Shown in pieces: positions 1 to 9,682 of a stretch of 64,000 nt of DNA (positions are counted from its first letter, which is position 1; every line of letters starts with the position of its first letter). Origin of the DNA: Bremia lactucae (lineage: Eukaryota > Oomycota > Peronosporomycetes > Peronosporales > Peronosporaceae); the NCBI RefSeq assembly GCF_004359215.1, contig NC_090620.1, positions 3,315,492-3,379,491 on the forward strand. Direction: 5' to 3'. A program made the translations under genes and the position numbers. Under the pieces are notes generated by a model. That model made no database searches. It was not told where the DNA came from and saw only the letters and a list, made by a program, of their open reading frames with translations.

Positions 1-245
1 GTCCATAGATACGGACTGCCAACATTCTGCCGGAAGTGGTAGAGGTTGGAAAGGTGCACAGGATGAAATGCTAGACTTCACCTGTTGACACACCTCGCAA
101 TCACGAATGTACTTGCGCACGAACAGATACTGGCGGGGCCAGATAAAGTCGCGACTTACGGTGAGATCAGTTTTCTTACGTCCACGATGCCCACTTGTTA
201 GTGCATCACATTCCACATGGAATGGTCTCTCTTGATCTGCAATCG
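1..245 (-). pseudogene. integrase N-terminal region fragment (family A copy 1)
   Basis: No long ORF is open here. The DNA is nearly identical to 35,513-35,700, which lies in the zinc-binding N-terminal part of integrase of the third family A copy. The fragment is cut by the window edge on the left and by a deletion junction near 245 on the right. Confidence 0.6.
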
Positions 246-1028
246 CCATGATCGGCGATTGCATCAAGCTCTGCTTGATACCTTCAAGGAACGCTGACAA
301 TCAGCGTTTCATAGCCATTTCTTGTCTTTTTCAAGAGACGAGAGAGATGAACTGTCATTTCGGCATTATTGCGGGAATACCTGTGCAAGTACGCCGCTGT
401 CCCAAGGAACTTTCTAAGTCCCTTGACATCGACTGAAACTGGCTAGTCGGTAATTGCTTTGATCTTTTCGGAATCAGGACGCACGCCGTGTTTACCGACG
501 ATGCACCCAAGAAGTGCTATTTCGCTTGCGGCTAATATACACTTCTTGAGATTTGCGGACAACTTATGCTTTCGCATAAGTGTAAGAACCTGACGAATGT
601 GAGTTTTATGAACTTCCTCGTCCGTCTTTCCGTCCATGGCCCAGCTATGGACGAATACATCGTCAAAATAACTCGGTGCGAATTGTCGCACCGGTCTCAA
701 CAGATTCGTTACGCATCTGTGGAATGTTGCAGGGGCGTTACTAAGCCCCTGTCGCACTACTAGCCATTTCCAGAGCATCCTGCTGGGAGTGCTTACTGCT
801 GTGTACGGGATGTCCCGTTCACGCATAAGAATCTGACAAAATCCATCCATCAGATCAATATACGGAAAAATGGTGCTCTTAGACATTCCATTAGGAATTA
901 CATCTTTTCGTGGTATCGGCGTTTGAGCCGGTACCGCTGCAGCATTCAGGTTATTGAATGCGTGCACTATCCGCCACCCTCCTGTGGCCTTTCGCACACA
1001 GAAGGTTGGAGAGCTATCAGGGTAGGTT
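245..1028 (-). pseudogene. reverse transcriptase fragment of family A copy 1
   Basis: The open frame 443-997 encodes the palm and fingers of a gypsy RT. It shows the conserved block GLSNAPATFHR and the catalytic motif SYFDDVFVHS, whose YFDD corresponds to the Y/F-x-D-D of reverse transcriptases. The conserved start of the thumb (LLGCIVGKHGVRPDSEKIKA) follows. Reverse transcription copies the element RNA to cDNA. The N-terminal RT part runs into the sequence gap on the right. Left of 443 only a short remnant resembling the RT-RNase H link is left. This is a fragment, not a working enzyme. Confidence 0.85.
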
Positions 1029-2022
1029 NNNNNNNNNNNNNNNNNNNNNNNNNNNNNNNNNNNNNNNNNNNNNNNNNNNNNNNNNNNNNNNNNNNNNNNN
1101 NNNNNNNNNNNNNNNNNNNNNNNNNNNNNNNNNNNNNNNNNNNNNNNNNNNNNNNNNNNNNNNNNNNNNNNNNNNNNNNNNNNNNNNNNNNNNNNNNNNN
1201 NNNNNNNNNNNNNNNNNNNNNNNNNNNNNNNNNNNNNNNNNNNNNNNNNNNNNNNNNNNNNNNNNNNNNNNNNNNNNNNNNNNNNNNNNNNNNNNNNNNN
1301 NNNNNNNNNNNNNNNNNNNNNNNNNNNNNNNNNNNNNNNNNNNNNNNNNNNNNNNNNNNNNNNNNNNNNNNNNNNNNNNNNNNNNNNNNNNNNNNNNNNN
1401 NNNNNNNNNNNNNNNNNNNNNNNNNNNNNNNNNNNNNNNNNNNNNNNNNNNNNNNNNNNNNNNNNNNNNNNNNNNNNNNNNNNNNNNNNNNNNNNNNNNN
1501 NNNNNNNNNNNNNNNNNNNNNNNNNNNNNNNNNNNNNNNNNNNNNNNNNNNNNNNNNNNNNNNNNNNNNNNNNNNNNNNNNNNNNNNNNNNNNNNNNNNN
1601 NNNNNNNNNNNNNNNNNNNNNNNNNNNNNNNNNNNNNNNNNNNNNNNNNNNNNNNNNNNNNNNNNNNNNNNNNNNNNNNNNNNNNNNNNNNNNNNNNNNN
1701 NNNNNNNNNNNNNNNNNNNNNNNNNNNNNNNNNNNNNNNNNNNNNNNNNNNNNNNNNNNNNNNNNNNNNNNNNNNNNNNNNNNNNNNNNNNNNNNNNNNN
1801 NNNNNNNNNNNNNNNNNNNNNNNNNNNNNNNNNNNNNNNNNNNNNNNNNNNNNNNNNNNNNNNNNNNNNNNNNNNNNNNNNNNNNNNNNNNNNNNNNNNN
1901 NNNNNNNNNNNNNNNNNNNNNNNNNNNNNNNNNNNNNNNNNNNNNNNNNNNNNNNNNNNNNNNNNNNNNNNNNNNNNNNNNNNNNNNNNNNNNNNNNNNN
2001 NNNNNNNNNNNNNNNNNNNNNN
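1029..2022. other. assembly gap (994 N)
   Basis: The run of N is 994 long, which looks like an estimated gap size rather than a placeholder. It falls inside the element, between protease and RT, so the missing sequence is probably the PR-RT linker and the start of RT. Confidence 0.99.
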
Positions 2023-2477
2023 CGCTCCAAGACGTTCATCAGATGGCCATCTGATGAACAAGTGGCAGGCATCTTTACGGATCGATGATGCCAGCTCTTT
2101 CTTGGCTTATGTTTTCTGAGCCAAGGTAGACCTAGGATGACACCAAATTTGTCATCTAAATCCAGTACGATGAAATCAGCGTCGTACTGTAAATCTTTTA
2201 ACGTGTAGTTAAATTTCACTACGCGTTTCATTCCGGTTATCGCTGCGCCTGTCGCTAGGCGCACCGTCATCCTCGTTGGAGGGATGTCGCGCTCAACATA
2301 TTTGAGCCTTCGACCCTCTAGCGACTGACGGCGAATAAAGTTATTCGGCGCCCCACAGTCCACTAGGGCTGTAAGTGACAAATTATTTGTCACTTTAAAC
2401 TTCAAAGTGATGAGAGATACCTCATCACCAGGTGCAGAGACACATAATGATTGTGTGTCGGAAGCAACTTTAGTCAA
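2023..2477 (-). pseudogene. retropepsin-like aspartic protease fragment (family A copy 1)
   Basis: The frame shows the retropepsin active-site block LTALVDCGAPNNFIRRQSL, where D-C-G-A stands in for the usual D-S/T-G-A. The flap region follows, then the second hydrophobic block FIVLDLDDKFGVILGLPWL typical of gypsy protease. The enzyme would process the Gag-Pol polyprotein. The frame enters the gap at its C-terminal side, so the end cannot be seen. Copies of the same domain occur at 28,820-29,340 and 36,420-36,720. Confidence 0.85.
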
Positions 2478-3713
2478 GAGATTTGCAAATTCCCCGGCCG
2501 GTTTTTTGGCGGTCCGCCTCGCTGTTGCAATTTCGCAACAACGCCGGACCCGCGACCGTTGCGCTTTTTGGCATTCTGTCCATAATTATGTTCAGGGCCT
2601 CTCGGTACTGGGCGTGGAGCACTACACTCATGAGCGTACTGTCCTAACTTTTGACAAGGATTGCATTTCTGCAATCGCTTGTTGTTGTTCGAAAAGCGAG
2701 GTTTCTCGCTTTCGACATAAGAGAGGTCCATAGGTTCTGGACCTCCCAGTTCGTGTCGTCTTGGAGGACGATATGATGACGAACTAGCTTGAGCCTGTCT
2801 CAAGCTAAAGTCCTCCTGATTTGCAGCGGATATTGCTTCTTAAGCGTATCCAGTTCCAAGCGGAACAGGTGGGTCTTTACGAGACCATCCGTAAGACTTT
2901 GCATGAACACCGTAATCAACGTGTGTTCATGAACTGGGTTGTTTGTGATACAATTCGCTAAGAGTCGTATGTGCTGGGCATAAGCGTGAACATCACGCTT
3001 GCCTTGCTTGAGTTTCAGAAGCTCTGATCGTGTTCGGAACTTAGCCCTAGGCAGTTCAAACGTCTGTTTTAGCCGGGCTTTAAAAGCCTCTAGCGACCCA
3101 AAAAAGACATAGGGCTCGCGCAACTTAAGGCCTAGAGCGCAAGTTTTGGCACGAACTGCCAAGTTTGACTGAGCAAATGCGATTTGCATTTGCTCGTCGA
3201 CGATGTGACGAGCCTTTATGGCATCGTCCAACTAGACAAACCATCTTAAGAGGTAGTCTTCTTCGACTCCCCTATACTTAGAGATGTCAATCTTTAAGGT
3301 TTACGGACGAAGCGTTTGCGTCATCCCAGGTACAGGGGTCTGTGCCTGTTGAAACCTCAACAGTTCTGTCTGTCGAGAGCCTTGCGGATTAAGCAAGGCT
3401 ATCTTCTCCTTCGCCGCGTCAAGTTCATGTTGTATGAACTTGGCGGACTGAATTGAGGGCATCTGTCCTAACCGGACAGCATGGCCAAGATGGCATCGTT
3501 CCCTACCGTCAAACTCATTCGTTCGACCGCACTCCTTTCTATGTCACTTAGAAAGGAGTAGCTATCACGCGAAACGTGATGTGTATTTCCATTATCATCG
3601 AACATGTTCATGTTAGATGACAGAACTGTGGTCCTTGGACGGACTACAAAGTGCGACCAGGTGTAACGGGGCACTGCCGACTTAAACTGCTTCAGTACAA
3701 GTCCACTTCGCAC
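2474..3713 (-). pseudogene. gag polyprotein, broken (family A copy 1)
   Basis: Three minus-strand frames, 3468-3713, 2800-3231 and 2474-2803, give successive parts of one Gag. The middle frame holds the retrotransposon gag (capsid) core, with FKARLKQTFELP and a helical YAQHIRLLANC segment. The last frame has a zinc knuckle CNPCQKLGQYAHEC in which the ligand His of CX2CX4HX4C is replaced by Gln. The paralogue at 28,567 keeps this His (CHRCQKLGHCAHEC). Frameshifts separate all three parts. Gag would form the virus-like particle. Confidence 0.85.
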
Positions 3714-3995
3714 TGCTTCAGTGCGAGATGTGCCTCACGTCACTTCACGTATACTAGTACGTGCAGAGGAAGAATCTCTTGAAAACACTTGCTTTAAAGA
3801 GGGTTGAAAGTAAACTGTATTTCTTTAAATTGAGTTTTTTTCTGTTTCTATCTATTTAATACTAACTTAATTAATAACTAAGAAAAACATGTAATAAAGT
3901 CTTATCTGTCTCTCTCTTGCGCGCGTCCAGCGCTGACTGGACCGCGGAGCAAGTTGATACAATGGCCTATATTTATTAATGGATATCGTTATCGT
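3662..3995 (-). repeat. family A LTR, truncated 5' LTR of copy 1
   Basis: Read on the plus strand it begins TGTAACGGGGCACTGCCGAC. It matches the LTR at 32,352-32,793 (same CACGTGCAGAGGAAG-like block, same ACATGTAATAAAGTCTTATC block) until similarity stops near 3995. In element orientation it ends ...CCCCGTTACA just before the gag leader. The outer part of the LTR is missing. Confidence 0.8.
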
Positions 3996-4374
3996 TCTTC
4001 TTTATAGCATAAACCAGGCTCGTGTCAGAATAACAGTGTCAAACTCACTTTAAGAGCTCAGTCAAACATTGTCGTCGACTAATAATTATTGCGAGTATAA
4101 CTATATTATTTACCCAAATTTATTGGGGAGGTAAGAACAGCAGCATATCGCATAATATTTTCTGTACTCTCCTCTAGGACGTCAATGGCTTTACTTCTCT
4201 CTAGGACGTCAATGGCTTACATATAAGCGAGTTATAAAGGGATCAAACCACTTTCAAAAATTCGCAGATTTTCTGTAACAATACCTGCTAGTTTGCTAGC
4301 GGAGCACGTGTTCAAACGCAGAACTCCTAGCTCTTCACTAATTATTGGCTCAGAGTACTGCCCTCTCCTAGGCT
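3996..4374. other. non-coding stretch, no feature recognised
   Basis: AT-rich sequence between the truncated LTR and the effector promoter. It contains a direct repeat of about 22 bp (CTCTAGGACGTCAATGGCTT) at about 4171 and 4199. No supported coding frame is seen. Confidence 0.6.
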
Positions 4375-4604
4375 CAGTGGTCGCCTGGAAAGTGCAAAAC
4401 AAGTATCTAATTGGCCATAACTATTTTCTCACCGCTTATCGTCGCACGAAAGAGAGAGCTTCAAGTATAAGTCATACCCCTACTCTTTGCGACGCCACTA
4501 CGCGAAGAAAGCAACCATCTTTCTCTACTTATCTCGTGACGGCTCTTACTACCGGCCTCGATTCATTTTTCAATCTCTGAAGCATCGAACACAGCAACTA
4601 CGGT
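4375..4604 (+). promoter_or_regulatory. upstream region conserved between the two effector genes
   Basis: This region aligns with 25,381-25,644 upstream of the second effector. Shared blocks are GTGGTC..CTGGAAAG.GCAA, ATCGTCGCACGAAAGAGAGAG, AAGTCATAC, CCCCTACTCT, CGCGAAGAAAGCAACC, and the bases just before ATG (CATCGAACA..CAGCAACTA). Conservation up to the start codon suggests a shared promoter and 5' leader. The transcription start is not known. Confidence 0.6.
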
Positions 4605-4943
4605 ATGCATCCTCACCGTGTCGTAGCAATGGCAACACTTTTTGCATGCATCACGAGTGGTTCGCCGGTGGCTTCCGAGCCATACGTCCCAGGTCTCGCC
4701 CCTGTCGATATGGCCGCTCCAAAGCTGCGTGGCAAGAATGCTGCTACAACTAATGGAGACACGGAAAACAGAATTAATTGGTTTTTCTGGAAGACCACAG
4801 ATGAAATGCTTAAGAGCAAGATTAAGCAACAAATTGGGCTCATGGACCAATTAAAATTGCGACCGTACGATAAAAAAATTATTCAAGCCTTAGAAAAACT
4901 TGATCCCAAGATTGAAAAGCTTTTAAAGAAGTACAGGAAATAG
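4605..4943 (+). CDS. secreted RxLR-like effector candidate, short (112 aa)
   Basis: Residues 1-24 look like a signal peptide (hydrophobic VVAMATLFACITSG, probable cleavage after VAS). Next comes P-K-L-R-G at the place of an RxLR motif, and D-T-E-N-R, resembling dEER, about 10 residues later. The leader is nearly identical to that of the 354-aa protein at 25,645. After it the protein is a lysine-rich, probably helical tail unlike the paralogue. Such proteins are secreted by oomycetes and act inside plant cells; that role is inferred from the leader only. After the TAG the same frame continues with helix-like sequence broken by TAA (4962) and TAG (4989), so this may be a truncated allele. No WY domain is recognised. 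Confidence 0.65.
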   Translation: MHPHRVVAMATLFACITSGSPVASEPYVPGLAPVDMAAPKLRGKNAATTNGDTENRINWFFWKTTDEMLKSKIKQQIGLMDQLKLRPYDKKIIQALEKLDPKIEKLLKKYRK

Positions 4944-6262
4944 CTAAATGAGGTCAGAGAGTAAATCAAAGAAAAGGTGACGATTCGCTAGATTTTAGCC
5001 AACACGCCCCGCAATACTAAGGCCGAAAAAATTCTAATTTCGAAATAAATTCGTGATCCTCTCTTCAAAGCTTTGTGGTTAACATGTCAATCGCCTCCTT
5101 TTTCAGCGCATTTCCCGCAGGTAGTCTCATCGAATCCTATATTAAATTTTCTGTTGCTTGAGATGGAGCCGCCCAAATTACATTTGGGAACCGATATAGC
5201 CAAACCCCTTAATTATCTATTTCTGTATTTATGAGGGTAGCGTAATGGTAGCAACTTGTTAATAACTAGAATTCACATTGAGAATCTTTTATACAGGCCT
5301 TGCCAGCTTCAGTAGCTCAAAAGGACTTCAAAAATACTTTTCAATAATTGTCTAATTTCTTTCTTTAATAGCAAAATGCTTTTCCAACAAAGAAATAACG
5401 AGCGAAGCCGACAAACCTGGAACATAAGAATATTGCGGCTTGCGCGCCCATGGTGGGTGGGTACAAAACTAGACCACTAAGATTCGCCAATTTGAAAGGT
5501 AAGTATGCACTCCCGCAAAAGTTGGTGTAAGTAAAGTAAATTTAAATTTATCCTTAGATTGACAGCCAAAGACTAACATGCATGCGCAAGAGCACACCTC
5601 CGACCCTTGTCTCTTATATCCAGCTCAACCTCTCCCTCTTGGCTATTTCTCACCTGTTAAAAACAGTACATCTAACATCGCCAAACGAAAACACGGTTTC
5701 TGATGCATTACACTTCTCTCATGTAGATAGTTAAGGTGTGTGGCTACTGCGATTCTCTAATGTAATTTAGGGGGGGGGTGATGGTGTACCAAAGTCCAAA
5801 AGGGGATCTAACGACGACTCTAAAGGGATAAATGTTAATTTTGGTCTGTTATACACAAAAGACACTTGTAAATCTCATCTTCTCATGGGTACTTTCAAAT
5901 CCTTAAATCATATTATTCGAACAGACGGGGTCGAGACGAGCCTACAACAATTGATTGCTGGTCGTGGACTCAAGGTCAAGTCTTACGTAAAACAAAAACA
6001 AAAATCGTTGCTCTTGGATGAATAAGCTCGAAAGGGGCGTAGTCGGTTTGTACGGTCAGGACAATATAAAATTAACATTTATCCCTTTATATACGAAATA
6101 ATGTTTATGTTTTATGTTGTCATTTTTAATCTGTAATTTTTGATTGGGGCTATACCAAAAAGGGGGTGTCCCATACCGGTTCCCTAAATTAATTGCTTAA
6201 GCGAGAAAATTGCGAATCAGACATTGTACCGGGCAGTGCTATTATAGTGTTCCGTCCGTACC
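4944..6262. other. non-coding stretch with a 22-bp inverted repeat
   Basis: The first 50 bases may be the lost C-terminus of the effector (see its entry). The rest shows no credible gene. A perfect 22-bp inverted repeat lies at 5821-5842 and 6068-6089. A run of nine G lies near 5770. The region may hold the relic of a small non-autonomous element. Confidence 0.5.
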
Positions 6263-6288
6263 TATGTAACGGGCCGTCCCGTTACATA
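6263..6288. repeat. palindrome made of LTR-end sequence
   Basis: Two perfect 11-base arms, TATGTAACGGG and its complement, are separated by CCGT. TGTAACGGG is the terminal sequence of the family A and B LTRs in this window, so the site looks like two LTR ends joined tail to tail, or a relic of an excision or insertion. Confidence 0.6.
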
Positions 6289-6349
6289 CATTATATTTTT
6301 AATAAGAGGGAAATAATAATGAAGCAGGAAACTATGATTATTTAATCGT

Positions 6350-6602
6350 TTTTAAATAATATTTCAAATATTACCAAATTTGGTTATTTTGAGGCAACAA
6401 GACAACAGTTCTGTTGATTGTTGACTTACATTTAAATCAACCCCACCAATCGTTTTTAGACACGAATTAGATAGTGCGCAAGGAGGCGTTGTACAAAAGT
6501 TAATATTAATATGTTAAAGTCAGTAGATAGAAGATCGTTACGAAGGAACCTAATATATACATTCAGTTTAACATTTTTCCTTTAATAAAGTCTTAGTATC
6601 GA
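6350..6602 (+). repeat. family B LTR, left part (interrupted by element C)
   Basis: This is the reverse complement of part of the LTRs at 18,026 and 61,565. Shared blocks include ATTACCAAATTTGG, the run of ACATTTAAATCAACCCC and TAGAAGATCGTTACG. Similarity ends where element C begins at 6603, and the remainder of an LTR in the same orientation resumes at 16,651. It is therefore the split target LTR. Confidence 0.6.
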
Positions 6603-7107
6603 CCGCTCCTAAAGTCAGAGGAATACTTTCAGACTCAGAGAGTCACTTGGTTCTATTGAACTAATGGGTTTAACAACTCAGGGAGTCGTACAAGCTATTA
6701 AAGCTTATGGAATCCACTAGTTGCCACTTGGTTCTACGAACCCCTGAATCCTAGTTCAAGGGATTCAGGGGTTCGTAGAACCAAGTGGCAACTAGTGCCC
6801 AAGAGGATATACCTTAGAAAGGCTTCTATCTCTTATAGATCAATGCGCAGCCTTAGGAAGGCACTTAAGGCTTTAAGATCGAAAAGGGGATTGCACTTAA
6901 TTTAATTATTTAAATCTAAAAACCTTATCCTAGCTAAATTAAACAGATTTTGGCCGCCAGATTTATATCTGGCAGCGACCACATTTGTTACCCATAATAA
7001 TGGGATTTAATGTAACTAACTATTTTAAAATTAGATAAAAGGGTATTTTACCCATAAAGTAAATGTACCACAACAACGGTTCTCCAACCGATGTGTGACT
7101 CATTACA
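6603..7107 (-). repeat. 3' LTR of element C
   Basis: It is nearly identical to 16,140-16,650. Read on the minus strand it starts TGTAATGAGTCACACATCGG directly after a purine-rich tract. The far end lacks about 18 bases (TGTAGCGGAGCTACCTCG in the other copy), so the outer edge is damaged. It contains the 37-bp hairpin at 6715-6797. Confidence 0.85.
6715..6797. repeat. long perfect hairpin inside LTR (37-bp arms, 9-nt loop)
   Basis: Arm 6715-6751 and arm 6761-6797 are exact reverse complements, separated by TAGTTCAAG. The same structure occurs in the other LTR at 16,257-16,339 with one mismatch. It would fold strongly in RNA and could slow or end transcription, or feed small-RNA production; these roles are inference. 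Confidence 0.9.
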
Positions 7108-7116
7108 TCCTCCCCC
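7108..7116 (-). other. polypurine tract of element C
   Basis: On the minus strand GGGGGAGGA directly abuts the TG of the LTR, the expected position of the plus-strand primer. It identifies the adjoining LTR as the 3' LTR. Confidence 0.75.
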
Positions 7117-7220
7117 ATCGGACTGTTGACACCGAGTGACAACATTTGCTTCATTTCCTCTTTGAGGTCGGAACCTAAAAAGCTAACCGTTTGGTTGTGT
7201 TTTTTTTCATTCCTTCGTCT

Positions 7221-8638
7221 AATGGCAATCAAGCGTGAGTCACAGACTCTGAGTACCTTCCTCGTCGATGAGGGAATGGTGGACTTTGAAAGTCACTCTC
7301 AATAAGAGAAGGAGGGGTAAGAGCGGCGTTCGCTCACACCTTCTCCTCCGGATGAACGGCGACGGGTCCCAAATCCGATCCCAGAACGTGGTTTCGCTGG
7401 TGTCTTAACTGCATTGAGCAGGACACGGGACCCTGAGTCCAACATCATTACGAATCCGCTCGATGAAGAGCAAGAGCGGGCAATCCTCATAGAGGAAAGA
7501 GCTCGACGTCGAGCTGCCGAGATAGCGAAAGCCAAAGCTCATTTTTTAGTGCATATAGATTCACTCAGCTTAGTGCGGGCGAGCGTCTCAAAGAGATAGA
7601 GGGTTATAGCTTGGCCATCTGGATCTCTGGTGACCCGGCGAGGACGCCGGAGGAGATCGCTGCCCGCGACGCTCTTCATGAGAAATACCTTACGCCAAAG
7701 GTAATGACGCGAAGCCAGTATCTGACGCGTTTACGTGATCAAGCCCGTGGGGCTTCGGTGACCTCCATGAGGGAAATTCCGACCGTTTTGTTTCCAAACG
7801 AAATAAGGAGTGAAAACGAAGTCTCATTTGAGAACTAGGTTCACCGGGCTGCAGACTCAAACTTCGTAATATCTGGAATATCAGAGAGTCTGCGGATAGA
7901 GGTGATGTTCGTTTGGAACGGAAGCTTCGCTTCGACTTCGCTAAGCTTAAGGCCAAAGGCCAGTTACGTTCGGCATTTATGCCACAAAACGAAAAAGGCC
8001 TAGCCAATATTTCAGTGCTTCGGTTGACCGTACAACCAAGGATCGAAGCCGCAATGAGGCTTTAGATTCACATTATCCCACGTTTAGTGGTGGGAAGCGT
8101 CGTTTGACGCGAGTTGACCCTGAACTTGGCGCTCAAAAATGTCAACGGCGTACGGGCAATCTTGCCGAAGAGGTACCTCGAACTCCCAAGAGTTTTCGCA
8201 AGAGAGGTACCCTAGCCACTTCACCAGATACTGGTATTGACCCTCACGACGACGTCGCTTTAAAAAGTTTCTCCACATGAAACTGAAGGATCCCCCGCGC
8301 ATCAAGCAGCGCGGGAGGGGGCCGAAATTTCGGCGGAAGCATTTGATGCTCTACGGCACGAGGTGCAACTTTTTCGTGAGGTCTTTGCTCGGGTTGAGAT
8401 CTCTTTTGAGGCGGTTCGGGACCTTTTTTCGACGCTGGAGCGTCAGCAGCCTCGTTTAGAGGGCCAGTTAGATATCCTGGTGAGAATGCAACAATCTGCG
8501 GCACGGCCGCCTGTCTCGGCGCAAGCGCCTTCAAGTCCACGTGAGAAGGGTCCCGATATGGCTAACGCAAGCCAACGTAAAGCACTGGGTGTGTATGCAG
8601 CTTGCTGGGAAGGTTTAGCGTATAAGCGAGGCCCTTAA
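7221..8638 (+). pseudogene. antisense open frame between pol and 3' LTR of element C
   Basis: On the strand opposite pol, an ATG at 7221 opens a frame that can be followed through frameshifts to 8638. Open pieces are 7221-7301, about 7321-7599 (with RAILIEERARRRAAEIAKAK), 7602-7838, 7829-8277 (interrupted only by TAG at 8063) and about 8331-8638. The last piece is a probable coiled coil (AEAFDALRHEVQLFREVFAR) followed by a P/S-rich tail. It runs antisense through the chromodomain and the integrase end. The coil resembles the antisense frame of family A at 33,957-34,589 (shared y/F-x-ALR-d/h-E). No known domain is recognised. Both strands read coherently here, so this is either an accessory antisense gene or an old independent gene captured by the element. 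Confidence 0.5.
8084..8540 (-). pseudogene. chromodomain and linker of pol, element C
   Basis: The frame 8084-8305 contains a chromodomain with YQYLVKWLGYLSCENSWEFE, matching the aromatic cage and W-x-G-Y...-SWE signature. Upstream, frame 8244-8540 is a proline/alanine-rich linker with a P-x-K-R-S-Q stretch. In chromoviruses this domain follows integrase and directs insertion to marked chromatin. A frameshift separates linker and chromodomain. Confidence 0.85.
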
Positions 8639-9634
8639 ATGGCCCAATGAAGCGCGGGCGCAATTTGGTCTTGAAGACCGCGGAAACCAAGTTGGTAGGT
8701 AGGTTTTTAGCGTTTAGAAAAACTCGGTATCCGACCATATAAGAATTAATACAGCTTCTGCCTTTGGCATCTGCTTGTTCTTTTTGTTTGTCTTGGCTAT
8801 CAGCCATCGTATCCCTTACATGTCTTAAGACACTAAATCGCGTCGCGAGAAACTCGTGTACTTGTTTCCGAACGGTAACAGGGCTGATATCAGCAAGCCT
8901 ATCGGACAATTCCCCCCCACCAAGCCCTGAGCCACGCAGTGGTATGATTAATGGAACGCGTGGGTGGATAAAGCCGTTGACATAAAACGCAGTATAGCCT
9001 GTAGAAGCATGTACAGTGTTATTTAATGCAAACTCCACTACTGGGAGCATTGAGCTCCAGCGCTTTGGTGTCTGAGCACACACGCTGCATAAAACGTCTT
9101 CAATGACGCGATTGACACGTTCCGTTTGACCATCGGTCTGCGGATGGTCCGCAGTGGACATATTCAATCTGGTGCCAAGCACTCGGAAAATTGGTTTCCA
9201 GAATTTACCCGTGAAACGGGGATCCCGATAAGAGACAATATCCACTGGCAAACCATGCTGTCGAAACACGCGATCGATAAACAGCTTAGCTGTAATGGAA
9301 TCCGGCACGGTCGCTTAGTGAGCCATTTTGCTCAAACGGTCAAGAAAGACCACTATACCGAGTTACAGTCTGAATCTTTCGGTAGTCCAAAAATAAAATC
9401 CATACGAATGGACTCCCAGCAACCGATGGGGACGGGGGGACTCGCCTGTGGCGCAGCAGCATGTGCCGAGGGTTTAACTCGTTGGCACGTTTCGCATGTG
9501 CGAACATATGTGGTGACCCATTTATAAAGTTTGTGCCACCAATAACTCTGGCTTATAGAGCCGTAGGACTTTTCTCTACTGAGATGACCATTAAGGACAG
9601 TATCGTGTGCCTCATAGAGAATTCGGTACTTCAA
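8562..9634 (-). pseudogene. integrase of element C (two frames)
   Basis: The frame 9353-9634 carries the HHCC zinc finger (H at AHDTVLNGH, then CETCQRVKP). The frame 8562-9308 carries the catalytic core, with FTGKFWKPIF, HPQTDGQTERVNR (the third acidic residue is the E) and VEFALNN, and then the C-terminal LRPRFIGPFK block. The usual S-D-R-D reads S-Y-R-D, so the second catalytic aspartate appears lost. The two frames are offset by a frameshift near 9310-9350. Integrase inserts the cDNA; this copy would not. Confidence 0.88.
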
Positions 9635-9682
9635 ATCCCCATCATGAGGAACAACGACACGCGGAGGGTCCGCGATGTCTGT

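Larger units (their letters stand above)
1..3995 (-). mobile_element. Ty3/gypsy LTR retrotransposon, family A copy 1 (decayed, 5' part)
   Basis: From right to left this copy reads 5' LTR remnant, gag, zinc knuckle, aspartic protease, a sized sequence gap, reverse transcriptase and a piece of integrase region. All parts lie on the minus strand in the order gag-PR-RT-IN, which identifies Ty3/gypsy. The RT-RNase H boundary (about position 245) is joined almost directly to sequence that in copy 3 (35,513 onward) belongs to the integrase zinc-finger region. RNase H and the start of IN are therefore deleted. The element runs off the left edge. Stops and frameshifts separate the parts, so it is not autonomous. 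Confidence 0.9.

Noticed and set aside
923..2119. Long open frames of 360-480 codons on both strands around 1-2.4 kb
   Set aside because: They run through the 994-N gap; the open length is an artefact of N and only the ends carry real sequence.
5768..5780. Run of G near 5770
   Set aside because: A simple homopolymer; no associated polypurine tract-LTR junction was found next to it.
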